A stretch of DNA of 15,936 nucleotides from an uncultured Hyphomicrobiales bacterium (GTDB lineage: Bacteria > Pseudomonadota > Alphaproteobacteria > Rhizobiales > Beijerinckiaceae), in contig CAIXDD010000251.1 of the NCBI GenBank assembly GCA_903918155.1, positions 1 through 15,936 on the forward strand. The letters are read 5' to 3'. Below, piece by piece: positions 5,723-13,762 of this stretch (the stretch's first letter is position 1; every line of letters begins with the position of its first letter). The notes beneath the pieces are model-generated. The model did not search any database. It saw nothing but the letters and a program-made list of their open reading frames with translations, and was not told the origin of the DNA. The translations under genes were made by a program, and so were the position numbers.

Positions 5723-8083
5723 TTACACGTGAACGTCGATGGAGAAGTCGCTTTCGTTCTTCTCCATGCGGGGTTGATGAGACGACGTGCTGGCCTGACG
5801 ACCATTGCTCGTGTCTTCATGGGAAACATCAAAGCTCATCAGCATAAAGCCGCTTTGTTCGAGAGCGTCGCCAAGCGCGCCGCCGATATCGCGCAGGGCG
5901 TCGGCGGCTTCTGCGGACGAGGTCCGCGCCTGCAATTTCAGTTTTCCGCCTTCCATCACGACGCGGACGAGCACCTGGCCAAGACCAGGGGGATATAATT
6001 GCATGCGGATCTGTTCCGCTCCGTCGCGCGCGGCCGCGATGACCTGACGTTCAATCGCACGCGTGCGAAGATCGTCGGTGATTTGGCGCTGTTTCGCATC
6101 GCGTTCGCTTGAGATGCCGGGCTTATCGGTCTTAGTATTTTCAGTCTGCGGTTTTTGCGTTTCGGCCTCGCTGATGGCTTGGGCCTCAACGGTTTCCGGT
6201 TCCGAGAGATGCGTGATGTGCGCAGCGAACGGTTCAGCAGTCTTGCGAGCATCGCCCGTGGTTTCCCTTGTCGACGCGTCTTTGACCTGCGTGATTTCCA
6301 CGAGGGCGGTATCAAGCGGACGCGAGGGAAGCGGTGACTTGAGGCGAGGTTCGCGTTGGGGCGAACGCCGATCGGCGTCTATAGGGAGGGGCGAAGTCAG
6401 AAGGCGCGCTTGCGCGGGGTCATTTGGCGTTTCAACGGCGGACTTCGGCGCAGCCTGGACGACCATGTTGTCGAGCAGGAAGGCGTTCTGGACAGTAGAC
6501 GCCGGACGACCGTTGGTTTCGCGCGACAAAGCGTGCTCGAACGACTTGTTCGGCGATTGAGGCTTTGTTTCGTACGGCTGGTCAGCGGGTTCCATGAATT
6601 TATTGTTGCCGCCGAGATCGCTCGTGCTACGGTTGGGCGGTTCGGCGAGCGGTTCGTTTTTTGGAATTTGTGTTTGAAGCGTCTGCTTCGCATTGAGCGC
6701 CGGGGTTTTGACGGTAATGGATTGCGAAGTTGGATTCTTTGAGGGTTCGAAAGCGATATGAGCGGCGGTGATGAGCGCGTCAGCCGGAATGGAAGCGCGC
6801 GCCACTGGCGCTTCGTTTTCATTTTTCGGCAGCGGCTCCCGTTGAGCTGCCAATGGTGCGCTCAAACTTGCGCCAGGAATAGTAGAGGGGTCGAGCGGCG
6901 GAGGGGCAGAGATGTATTTTGTCGGCTCTAAGTCCTCTTGCGTCTCAATGCCGCGTTCCTGCTTGGGGGGCGGCGCTGAAGAAAATGCGTCGGGTTCGTT
7001 TTCGCCTACGACATGCTGATTATTTTCGGCATTCGATTGCGGCGCGCCGGCGTCCAATGAAGCCGGGACGGGAAGGACTTGCGGAATGTTTTGCTTCGCG
7101 TCCGTCGCTTGGTTCGCGATGTAGGCAAAAGAAGCGGCCAGGCTGTCTTTAGGAAGCGCGTCTGCGTCGTCGATGTCGGTCGTGGTCAAAATGCGCGGTG
7201 CGCTCGTTGCCTCAGCCGCAAGCGTGTCGTCAGGTTCGCTCAACGCGACGGGACGCAGCGTGGTTTCTTGTTGGTTGTGGGGCGGCGGCGGTTGCTGCCG
7301 GCTGTGCGCTTCCGCCAATTCGGCTGTCTTTGGCGCATCGTACTGTGTCGCGCCTATTTCGGACGTTGCGTGGCGCACATCAGGTTGCTGTTGTGTCTCC
7401 ACGACGATGTTCGGTTGGATCGGCGCGATGAATGTTTCCTGCGGCGCAGAGAAGGGGAGCGCAGGCGCAACGTCAGGGGTTAGGCTCGCAAGTGAAGGCG
7501 TGGGCGCCATAGGTTCGGCGTAGGTCTGCGTCTGCCCGGCGATCACGGAAAGGTCGGATGGCGCGTCGGGCGATTCACTTTCCTGCGCGTTGATAGAGGG
7601 AGGCGAGGGAAGGGGCGTAGGGCCAGCCCCAGTGATCAGGGGCAGCAAAGCGGCGTAGAGGGCATCGTCTTCGTCGGCGGCCGGCGCTTCAACCGGCGCT
7701 TCAATAAGAGTCGGAACGCTGAAGACGTCCGGATGCTGGGCGACTTCGCTCACGCGCTCTTGAGCTCGACTGATCGAGATCGCCGCTGTAATGGCGGCGG
7801 CTATGGCGGCGACATTAATCGGAGCGCTGTCTGTCGATTCGCTGACGGGTGCGATATCGCCCGACTTCGCCTCAACAATAGAGAGTCCGACAGGGGCTTC
7901 CAAGTCGGTCTTCAGGTTGGAATTGGCAAAAAACGCCTCAAAAGGCGTGTGAAACGCACCCGGGATGACATTCGCGAGCGCGTCGGGCAGGACGGCGGCG
8001 TCGGTCGTCGTCACGTTGATCGGGCTCAAACTGTCCACGTGGACCCCTGGAATCGAGCGTCGTCGACGGATAGTCGACATCAC
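5723..8083 (-). CDS. fliK: FliK, hook-length control protein
   Basis: Secreted ruler protein that measures hook length and triggers the FlhB substrate switch. At up to 786 residues it is longer than enterobacterial FliK (about 400). Roughly the first 640 residues are low-complexity, rich in Ala, Pro, Glu, Thr and Ser, and probably unfolded. The C-terminal hook domain lies at about 655-765 and shows the family core LYPPGLGQVLVRVVMEGGKL near residue 695. The open frame begins GTG (8083) then ATG (8080), but the sigma-54 element at 8095-8110 would place transcription start near 8084, leaving no leader. A GTG at 8038 with AGGGG five bases upstream fits better and would give 771 residues. fliJ ends 27 bases upstream, and fliL follows. 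Confidence 0.93.
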   Translation of the reverse strand: MMSTIRRRRSIPGVHVDSLSPINVTTTDAAVLPDALANVIPGAFHTPFEAFFANSNLKTDLEAPVGLSIVEAKSGDIAPVSESTDSAPINVAAIAAAITAAISISRAQERVSEVAQHPDVFSVPTLIEAPVEAPAADEDDALYAALLPLITGAGPTPLPSPPSINAQESESPDAPSDLSVIAGQTQTYAEPMAPTPSLASLTPDVAPALPFSAPQETFIAPIQPNIVVETQQQPDVRHATSEIGATQYDAPKTAELAEAHSRQQPPPPHNQQETTLRPVALSEPDDTLAAEATSAPRILTTTDIDDADALPKDSLAASFAYIANQATDAKQNIPQVLPVPASLDAGAPQSNAENNQHVVGENEPDAFSSAPPPKQERGIETQEDLEPTKYISAPPPLDPSTIPGASLSAPLAAQREPLPKNENEAPVARASIPADALITAAHIAFEPSKNPTSQSITVKTPALNAKQTLQTQIPKNEPLAEPPNRSTSDLGGNNKFMEPADQPYETKPQSPNKSFEHALSRETNGRPASTVQNAFLLDNMVVQAAPKSAVETPNDPAQARLLTSPLPIDADRRSPQREPRLKSPLPSRPLDTALVEITQVKDASTRETTGDARKTAEPFAAHITHLSEPETVEAQAISEAETQKPQTENTKTDKPGISSERDAKQRQITDDLRTRAIERQVIAAARDGAEQIRMQLYPPGLGQVLVRVVMEGGKLKLQARTSSAEAADALRDIGGALGDALEQSGFMLMSFDVSHEDTSNGRQASTSSHQPRMEKNESDFSIDVHV
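7681..7704. repeat. 12-base tandem repeat (two copies) in fliK
   Basis: CCGGCGCTTCAA occurs twice in a row without mismatch. On the coding strand it encodes the repeated peptide EAPV-EAPA in the disordered part of FliK. This kind of small in-frame duplication changes the length of the ruler region without breaking the frame. Confidence 0.7.
7927..7948 (-). terminator. Terminator-like hairpin inside early fliK
   Basis: On the minus strand, ACGCCT-TTTG-AGGCGT forms a six-pair stem with a four-base loop and is followed at once by further U residues, making a run of six. It has the form of a short intrinsic terminator about 140-155 bases after the predicted sigma-54 start, within fliK codons for HTPFEAFF. 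The stem is short, and translating ribosomes would disrupt it. If real it could act as an attenuator. Confidence 0.25.
8033..8078. promoter_or_regulatory. Palindrome cluster at the fliK 5' end
   Basis: A perfect 12-base palindrome, GTCCACGTGGAC, lies at 8033-8044. Two GTCGAC palindromes lie at 8062-8067 and 8073-8078, 11 bases apart, about one helical turn. All are within about 50 bases downstream of the expected sigma-54 start. Binding sites for flagellar activators such as Pseudomonas FleQ can lie downstream of the promoter, so this could be an operator. Chance in G/C-rich coding sequence is a real alternative. Confidence 0.3.
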
Positions 8084-8094
8084 CCGTAGAGATT

Positions 8095-8110
8095 AGCAAG
8101 CGGCGTGCCA
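8095..8110 (-). promoter_or_regulatory. Sigma-54 (-24/-12) promoter of the fliK unit
   Basis: The minus strand reads TGGCACG-CCGC-TTGCT, identical to the sigma-54 consensus with the required four-base spacer and the invariant GG and GC. The -24 block begins at 8110, the base directly after the fliJ TAA (8111-8113). Counting from the -12 C at 8096, transcription should start near 8084. It probably serves fliK through flhB and the two genes beyond, separating them from the fliE-fliJ unit. It is nearly the same sequence as the element at 14964-14979 (14 of 16 bases). Confidence 0.88.
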
Positions 8111-8518
8111 TTACTTACGGTAAGCAGGAGCAAGCGTCTCTCGGATGCGCTCCTTCTCCAGCCGTTCGACGGCGATCACACGCTTGGCCTCTTCCTCCAA
8201 TCGCTCGATCTGGCGCTTCTTCTCCGCGAGGATGCGGCTCAAGCGGTCGCGCTCGACGCCAAGAAGATCTTTTCGCTGGACGTCTATGTCCCGACGTTCT
8301 GTAAGCCGCATGAGGATGCTGGTCGCATCGCGGTATTCGGCCGCGCGCAAGTCGGGAAGCGCAAGATGTTGACGATAGCTTTGGTTCAGGTCGTCGATTT
8401 GGGCGATCCTGGTATCAAGCCGCTTCAGCTCCTCGGCAAGTTTGCGCGCCTCACGTTTATACGCCTCAAGGAGGATGGACACTTTCTTGCCCATTAATTG
8501 CAGCGTTCGCGCCCTCAT
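8111..8518 (-). CDS. fliJ: FliJ-like export chaperone/ATPase stalk protein
   Basis: Small cytoplasmic coiled-coil protein that sits in the centre of the FliI ring and links it to FlhA. The 135 residues are almost all helix-forming and charged, with heptad-like runs at about 15-60 and 75-128 (for example AEKKRQIERLEEEAKRVIAV). FliJ proteins share little sequence, so the call rests on coiled-coil content, size and position after fliI. The ATG at 8518 overlaps the fliI TGA as ATGA. A second ATG at 8494 (MGKKVSILLEAY) is possible and closer to the usual FliJ start. The sigma-54 promoter of the next unit begins with the base after its TAA. Confidence 0.88.
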   Translation of the reverse strand: MRARTLQLMGKKVSILLEAYKREARKLAEELKRLDTRIAQIDDLNQSYRQHLALPDLRAAEYRDATSILMRLTERRDIDVQRKDLLGVERDRLSRILAEKKRQIERLEEEAKRVIAVERLEKERIRETLAPAYRK

Positions 8519-9840
8519 GGAAACAGCGCTTGGAGTCGCGCGTCGCTCTCTATCAATGTCGAGCGTTCATGCATGCCCTGCGTGATGAAACTCACCAGTT
8601 TTGGATACGTCTCGAACGCCATATCCAATTCAGGATCCTGACCTGTCTGATAACCACCGAGCAACATAAGATCACGATTTTGATCCCACAGGCTCAAATA
8701 GCGTCTGAACTTGCGCGCGCGCGCCATATGCGCTTGCGAGACGCAATCGGTCATCGTTCTGCTGACGGATGCATTGACGTCAATGGCGGGAAAAATGCCC
8801 TGTTCAGCTTGCTTTCGCGACAGGACGACATGTCCATCGAGAATAGCGCGCGCCGTATCGACGATGGGATCGTTCGTCGTGTCGTCTCCATCAGCCAGGA
8901 TGGTGTAGATCCCGGTGATGCTGCCGCCGCTTTCAGAATCAAGGCCCGCGCGTTCCAGCGCAGAACCGATCAACGAAATTACGGAAGGCGGATAACCTTT
9001 TGTCGTGGGGTGTTCGCCAAGCGCAAGCCCTAATTCGCGCTGGGCATGCGCGACACGTGTCAAGGAATCGATCATCAGAAGAACGTTTTTCCCCTGCGAG
9101 CGAAAATATTCCGCATAGGCGGTTGCGCGATGAAGGCCGCGAAGGCGAAGCACAGGCGAATGATCCGCCGGCACGGCGACGACAATCGTATGGGCGAAGG
9201 ATTCTGAGGCCGACAATTCCTCGACGAAGCCAGACACTTCGCGTCCGCGTTCGCCAATCAGGCCGATGATTACGACATCTGCGGATGTGAAGCGCGCAAT
9301 GCACGACAGCAAGGAGGATTTGCCGACGCCGCTGCCGGCGATGATCCCGACCTTCTGGCCGCGCCCGACCGTCAGCAAGGCGTTCAAGGCGCGCACGCCG
9401 ACATCCAGTGAATGACGAACAGGCTTGCGGCGCAGCGGGTTAACGCGTTCACCGCGAAGCGGCCATCTGGCGTTGAGGACAGGGTCGGCGAGGCCGTCGA
9501 GCGTGCGGCCTGCGCCATCGAAGACGCGGCCCAGCAATCCGTCTCCGACTGGCACGACGTCAGCGCGGAGTTTTGTCTCTACTCGAGCGCCCGCCACAAG
9601 AGGCGCTGATCCTCCCGTGAGGACCATCACCGTGTAATCGTCCAGAAATCCGATCACCTCGGCATCCGCCCAGCCGCCGTCTTCTGACGCGATCCGGCAT
9701 TCAGTCCCGACCGCAGCGGGAAACGAACTCGCATGCACGATTTGGCCGTCGAAGCGCCGCACGCGCCCAGACGCGCTGATGGTGCGACCGGACTTTAATG
9801 CGTCAAGGCGCCTTTCCAGAGTGACGGCCGCATCCTTCAT
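8515..9840 (-). CDS. fliI: FliI, flagellum-specific export ATPase
   Basis: Cytoplasmic hexameric ATPase, related to the F1 beta subunit, that unloads export substrates and helps to power the flagellar type III system. The 441 residues fit the family. Walker A is at 168-176 (AGSGVGKSS), the catalytic Glu lies in GLIGERGREV (E197), and Walker B is VLLMID at 253-258. The ALGEHPTTKGYPPSV segment and the C-terminal helical domain follow. All active-site residues are present, so the enzyme should be active. The ATG at 9840 overlaps the fliH stop (ATGA), and the stop overlaps fliJ (ATGA), so FliH, FliI and FliJ are made in series. Confidence 0.98.
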   Translation of the reverse strand: MKDAAVTLERRLDALKSGRTISASGRVRRFDGQIVHASSFPAAVGTECRIASEDGGWADAEVIGFLDDYTVMVLTGGSAPLVAGARVETKLRADVVPVGDGLLGRVFDGAGRTLDGLADPVLNARWPLRGERVNPLRRKPVRHSLDVGVRALNALLTVGRGQKVGIIAGSGVGKSSLLSCIARFTSADVVIIGLIGERGREVSGFVEELSASESFAHTIVVAVPADHSPVLRLRGLHRATAYAEYFRSQGKNVLLMIDSLTRVAHAQRELGLALGEHPTTKGYPPSVISLIGSALERAGLDSESGGSITGIYTILADGDDTTNDPIVDTARAILDGHVVLSRKQAEQGIFPAIDVNASVSRTMTDCVSQAHMARARKFRRYLSLWDQNRDLMLLGGYQTGQDPELDMAFETYPKLVSFITQGMHERSTLIESDARLQALFP

Positions 9841-10655
9841 TCTGTGTCTCGCTCGTCCGTCATGGAGGGGCTGTCTTCGTATTCAAGCTCGCGGGAGCTC
9901 AGACGGAATGCGCCAGGCGCAAGCTCCATGTCTTCGACCACGCGGATATTCGAGAATAAGTCTTCGCCTTTTAATGCGCCCGCGAGCGACATGTAATCGT
10001 GAGGGTTGAGGCTAAGCGTGAAGTCCGTTCCAGCTTTCGTGAAACTGGCGGCCGCGCTTTTGATGCGCTCCACAAACCGATCCGGCATTTCCGCAAAAAC
10101 CGTGCCGAAGAGATCTTGCGTGAGCCGCCGCACATGCCGGGCCATGATTTCTGCGTTACGTTCCGTCGCGTCTTCCGCGAGGGAGGTGATCTCGGCGGAT
10201 AATTTGCGCAATACGGACAGAGCGTCCGCGACGTCACGATGCGCGGCGTCATATCCCTGTTTGTATCCGAGCGCGCGGCCGTCTTCCTTCGCCGTTTCGA
10301 TCGCGGCGAGAATTTCTTCGGGCGCAGGCGGGGGCTCGATCGGTTCGGGCGGCGGGGGCGGGGGCCGCTCGGGGCGAGCGTCCGCCTCGATCATTGCGCT
10401 TTCGTCCGCGGCTATGACTTTCTGATCTTCTGCGTCCGCAGCGCTGTCGCTATCGGCGCTTGGCTTGGTTTCTGCGTCCTGTTCGTTCGTCTCGTCATGT
10501 TGCGAGGGCTCGTAGGGCTTGAAGGTCGTGCGTCCCCACGGCACGAAATGAGCGTCCGACCTGCTGAAGCGCGTATCCTCGAGGAAGGGCCCGCCGCGCG
10601 GAGCGACGTTCGGCACTTCGGAAAGAGGGACGCGCTGTTGCGCCTGTTCAGACAT
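9837..10655 (-). CDS. fliH: FliH, negative regulator of the export ATPase
   Basis: FliH dimers hold FliI inactive and tether it to FliN in the C ring. From ATG at 10655 the protein has 272 residues. The N-terminal part holds TTFKPYEP, then an acidic stretch and a proline tract near 97-115 (six Pro in a row). A helical segment from about 120 has the spaced small residues expected of FliH (YKQGYDAAHRD). The C-terminal domain from about 160 binds the FliI N-terminus. I chose 10655 because MSEQAQQRVPL has no need of the 13 extra in-frame codons before it, which lie wholly within fliG. This start overlaps the fliG stop by eight bases. The 3' end overlaps fliI by ATGA. Confidence 0.93.
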   Translation of the reverse strand: MSEQAQQRVPLSEVPNVAPRGGPFLEDTRFSRSDAHFVPWGRTTFKPYEPSQHDETNEQDAETKPSADSDSAADAEDQKVIAADESAMIEADARPERPPPPPPEPIEPPPAPEEILAAIETAKEDGRALGYKQGYDAAHRDVADALSVLRKLSAEITSLAEDATERNAEIMARHVRRLTQDLFGTVFAEMPDRFVERIKSAAASFTKAGTDFTLSLNPHDYMSLAGALKGEDLFSNIRVVEDMELAPGAFRLSSRELEYEDSPSMTDERDTE

Positions 10656-11694
10656 AATCGTCGCCGCGTCCCGCCAGAACCATGGTGCCGGCATCCGAAA
10701 GCTTACGGGCTGTGGCTACAATGCGTTTTTGGGCTTCCTGAACTTCGGTGACGCGCATGGGGCCCTTGGCTTCCATTTCGTCGATGATTGAAGCTGCGGC
10801 GCGCGCCGACATACAGCCGAGGATCTTGTCGCGCAGGCGCTCGTCGGCTCCCTTGAGCGCGATGGCGAGATCTTCCGGCTCGATGTTGCGAAGAAGGACG
10901 CCGAGATTTTTGTCGTCGACCGCGATCAGATTTTCGAAGACGAACATGTTTTCCTGAATGTTCATCATAAGGTCCTTGTCGATCTTCTGCAGGTTCCTCA
11001 TGATACGCTGTTCCGTCGCGCTCTGCGTGAAGTTCATGATCTTCGCCGCCGCCTTGACGCCGCCGATCTTGGACGCGCGCAGGGAGGTGTTCGCCTGGAA
11101 CTGCAGCTGCATAACTTTTTCAAGTTGCTCGATAGCCTCCGGTTGCACTGAATCAATCGTGGCGACGCGATGAAGAACCTCGTGCTGAATCTCGGCGGGC
11201 AGAAGAATAAGAACGTCTGCGGCGATAGCATAATCGAGCTGGGCGACGATCAGGCCAATGATCTGCGGATGCTCGCCCTCGATCATTTCGGCGATGGAGC
11301 GGGCGTCCATCCATTCAAGAATCTCGATGCCTCGGCTGCTGCTGGAGGGCATGATGCGCGTGAGGATGCTGCCCGCTTTGTCTTCTCCGAGCGCCTTGGT
11401 AAGCATCCGCCGGATATAGACGTCGGCGCCAAGGCCAATGCTGGTCTGCGCCTTTATGATGGCGAGAAACTCGTCGAGCACGAGATTGACGGTCTTCTGA
11501 TCGACGTCCGCCACGGAATACATCGCGGTGCCAAGCTGCTGCACCTCGCGGGGCGAGAGGTTCTTGAGAATTTCCGCCGCCTCGTCCTCGCCAAGCAGAA
11601 GCATGAGGATCGCGCATTTCTGCGTGCCCGACAGAAGGCGCAGGGCGTCTTCATCGGCTTGATCGGGTGCTGAGACGGCTGTTTGGTCGACCAT
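10648..11694 (-). CDS. fliG: FliG, flagellar rotor/switch protein
   Basis: C-ring protein that couples the MS ring (FliF) to FliM and meets the stator to give torque. The 348 residues show the FliF-binding N-terminal domain, the middle-domain motif EHPQ at 141-144 with IIGLIVAQL, and the C-terminal torque domain. The latter includes LRDKILGCMSARAAASIIDE, whose charged residues match the known rotor-stator helix, and GPMRVTEV after it. The ATG at 11694 is preceded by CGGAG, which begins just after the fliF TAA. fliH overlaps the 3' end. Nothing is missing from the known functional sites I can place. Confidence 0.98.
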   Translation of the reverse strand: MVDQTAVSAPDQADEDALRLLSGTQKCAILMLLLGEDEAAEILKNLSPREVQQLGTAMYSVADVDQKTVNLVLDEFLAIIKAQTSIGLGADVYIRRMLTKALGEDKAGSILTRIMPSSSSRGIEILEWMDARSIAEMIEGEHPQIIGLIVAQLDYAIAADVLILLPAEIQHEVLHRVATIDSVQPEAIEQLEKVMQLQFQANTSLRASKIGGVKAAAKIMNFTQSATEQRIMRNLQKIDKDLMMNIQENMFVFENLIAVDDKNLGVLLRNIEPEDLAIALKGADERLRDKILGCMSARAAASIIDEMEAKGPMRVTEVQEAQKRIVATARKLSDAGTMVLAGRGDDYV

Positions 11695-11707
11695 CTGCTG
11701 GCTCCGG

Positions 11708-13414
11708 TTAGTTGAGATCGCGCTGGATGAGCGACTTCAGCACGGCCGTCACGCGGCCGGCGTCATCGCCCACGAGCATGCGAATGAGCGTGACCTTATC
11801 ATCATAGGTGTTGGCGGTGTCGAGAAGCTCGGCGGAGATCGCCGCCTTCTTTGGCTTGAGCCGCGCCTTGATGTCTTCAAGCGTTTCGCCTTCACGCACT
11901 TCGATGGACTCGCCTTCGCCGATCACCGGCTCATCCGCGCGGATGGAGGAGGAGCTGGACGCATCCATCAGGCGGTTGAGGAAGGGCTTGAGCGCGCCAA
12001 GGACCACGACCGCAAGGATCAGAACGATCACAAGCTGCTTGATGGCGTCTTCGAGCCAGGGGGCGTCGAACCAGCTGCGGGCGGCGAATTGTTGCTCCTC
12101 GGCGAAATTGCTTGAGACGAGGGTCACCTTGTCGCCGCGTTGCGCGTCATAGCCGATAGCTTCCTGCAGGAGGCTGGTCAGCCGCTCCCGTTCGGCGTCG
12201 GAGAAGGGCTTTTCAACCTTGGCGCCGTTTTCGTCCAGCATCGTGGCCGAACGCAGGATGACGGCGACGCTCAGACGCTTGATCTCGCCAAGGGCGGGGC
12301 GCGTCGACTTCACCTCGCGGCTGACTTCGAAATTGCGAACCGTCGTGCTGGACCGGTTTTTCGCGACGTCGCCGCCAGGCGGGGTCGTGGGGGGCGTGTT
12401 GGTGATCTGGGCCGCGTTGGGCGGCTGATTGGAGGTGGCGCCCGGCACGCCGCGGGCGCGGCCATCGGCGGATTCCTGCATGCTTTCTTGGGCGCTGCGA
12501 ACGGCGTTGCTGGCGGGATCGAAGAATTCGCGGGTCTGCTCGGTGCGCGTGAAATCGAGATCCGCGTTCACTTCCGTGTTGAAATTGCCCGGACCGATGA
12601 CAGGCGTCAGAAGATTGACGATGCGCTCGCGCAGAAGTTTTTCAAGCCGCACCTTATGTTCGAGTTGTTGTGCGGTGAGGCCGAGGTCGCCGTCGCGCTG
12701 GGGCGAGGTGAGCAATCCGCCGAACTGGTCGACGATCGTCACATTGGCGACAGGCAGATGCGGGACGCTTGAACTCACCAAATGCGCGATGGACTGCACC
12801 TGGCCATTGGAAAGCGCGCGACCAGGAGACAGTTTTAGGAAAACCGAGGCTGACGGCGGCGTCTGTTCGCGCACGAAAGCTGAGCGCTCCGGCACGGCGA
12901 GATGGACGCGCGCGCCCTCGACGTCACGGATCTCCATGATGCTGCGCGATAGCTCGTTTTCCTGCGCCTGCCGGAGTTTGACGTGCTCAACCGCCCGGCT
13001 GGCGCCAAGCGGCAATTGGGTGAGCATGTCATAGCCCGACACAGCGGCCTTGGGCAGGCCGCTTTGCGCCAGCAGCATTTTGGCGCGGTAGAAATCTCCG
13101 CGCGCGACAAGAACCTGACCGGTGGATTGATCGAGTTTCGCCTTGATCCCCTGGGTCTCCAGCGTCGAGATCACCTGCGCCTTGTCCTCGTCGCCCAGAC
13201 GAGGAAAGAGCGTCGTCATCGCCGGTTCGCGCAGCGACCAGATGGCGACGAGGCCTACGAGAATGATGATGGAGACGACGATGATGGGCGCGGCGCGCAC
13301 GATCGCGGGCTGACGCAGGAAGTTCTGCGCGGCTGCGAAGCCGTTCCACAGCTGGGCGCCGACGGGGCCAAGCGCCGCAGGCGGCGCGATCGTCACGGTC
13401 TTTATATCAGACAC
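11708..13414 (-). CDS. fliF: FliF, flagellar MS-ring protein
   Basis: Inner-membrane protein that forms the MS ring on which the basal body is built. The 568 residues match the family. A first membrane helix lies at 42-60 (APIIVVSIIILVGLVAIW). The ring-building periplasmic domains follow, with typical motifs such as EGARVHLAVPERSAFV and PASVFLKLSPG-like sequence (here SASVFLKLSPGRALSNGQV). A Gly/Pro/Asn-rich loop precedes the second membrane helix near 460-478. The C-terminal tail, ending VTAVLKSLIQRDLN, binds FliG. The start is GTG at 13414, with AGGAGA about eight bases upstream. fliE ends 37 bases before it, and fliG begins 13 bases after it. Confidence 0.98.
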   Translation of the reverse strand: MSDIKTVTIAPPAALGPVGAQLWNGFAAAQNFLRQPAIVRAAPIIVVSIIILVGLVAIWSLREPAMTTLFPRLGDEDKAQVISTLETQGIKAKLDQSTGQVLVARGDFYRAKMLLAQSGLPKAAVSGYDMLTQLPLGASRAVEHVKLRQAQENELSRSIMEIRDVEGARVHLAVPERSAFVREQTPPSASVFLKLSPGRALSNGQVQSIAHLVSSSVPHLPVANVTIVDQFGGLLTSPQRDGDLGLTAQQLEHKVRLEKLLRERIVNLLTPVIGPGNFNTEVNADLDFTRTEQTREFFDPASNAVRSAQESMQESADGRARGVPGATSNQPPNAAQITNTPPTTPPGGDVAKNRSSTTVRNFEVSREVKSTRPALGEIKRLSVAVILRSATMLDENGAKVEKPFSDAERERLTSLLQEAIGYDAQRGDKVTLVSSNFAEEQQFAARSWFDAPWLEDAIKQLVIVLILAVVVLGALKPFLNRLMDASSSSSIRADEPVIGEGESIEVREGETLEDIKARLKPKKAAISAELLDTANTYDDKVTLIRMLVGDDAGRVTAVLKSLIQRDLN

Positions 13415-13451
13415 GAAATGCGTCTCCTGGTGGAATTAGGGTTCAGCGCCG

Positions 13452-13751
13452 TCAGACGGGCATAGAGACGATGTCTTTATATGCGCTCAGCAGCTTGTTG
13501 CGGATCTGCAAGGTCGCTTCGAAGGCCAGCGAAGATTTTTCGCGCGCCAGCATCACTTTCGTCACGTCGACTTCCTCGCCCGCCTCGAAGGATTTCACGA
13601 GTTCGGCCGAATTCTGCTGTGCTTTCGCGACTTCGCCCAGCGCCTGTTTCATCTGCGCGCCGAAGTCCGCGCCGCCGCTTTGTTTGTTGAGGCGGGGCTC
13701 GGCTGCGGAGAGGATCTGTCGGGCCAGATCGATTTTGCCGGTGGCGTTCAT
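13452..13751 (-). CDS. fliE: FliE, MS ring-rod junction protein
   Basis: Small periplasmic adaptor that joins the MS ring to the rod and is itself exported by the type III system. The 99 residues show the C-terminal family pattern VDVTKVMLAREKSSLAFEAT followed by LQIRNKLLSAYKDIVSMPV. No Sec signal peptide is present, as expected. ATG at 13751 is the start because GGAG (13759-13762) stands seven bases upstream; an in-frame TTG at 13766 would lie on the ribosome site itself. This ribosome site begins within the stop codon of the upstream activator gene (TGAGGAG), leaving only 11 bases between the two genes. Confidence 0.96.
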   Translation of the reverse strand: MNATGKIDLARQILSAAEPRLNKQSGGADFGAQMKQALGEVAKAQQNSAELVKSFEAGEEVDVTKVMLAREKSSLAFEATLQIRNKLLSAYKDIVSMPV

Positions 13752-13762
13752 GGTCTCTCTCC

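Noticed and set aside
9550..9565. TGGCACG on the plus strand, a possible sigma-54 -24 element
   Set aside because: The -12 position reads CAGCG instead of TTGCT, and it lies within fliI pointing against the operon.
10656..10694. Thirteen extra codons at the fliH N-terminus
   Set aside because: They lie wholly inside fliG and the ATG at 10655 gives a natural FliH start; the extra peptide (MPAPWFWRDAATI) looks like read-through of fliG sequence.
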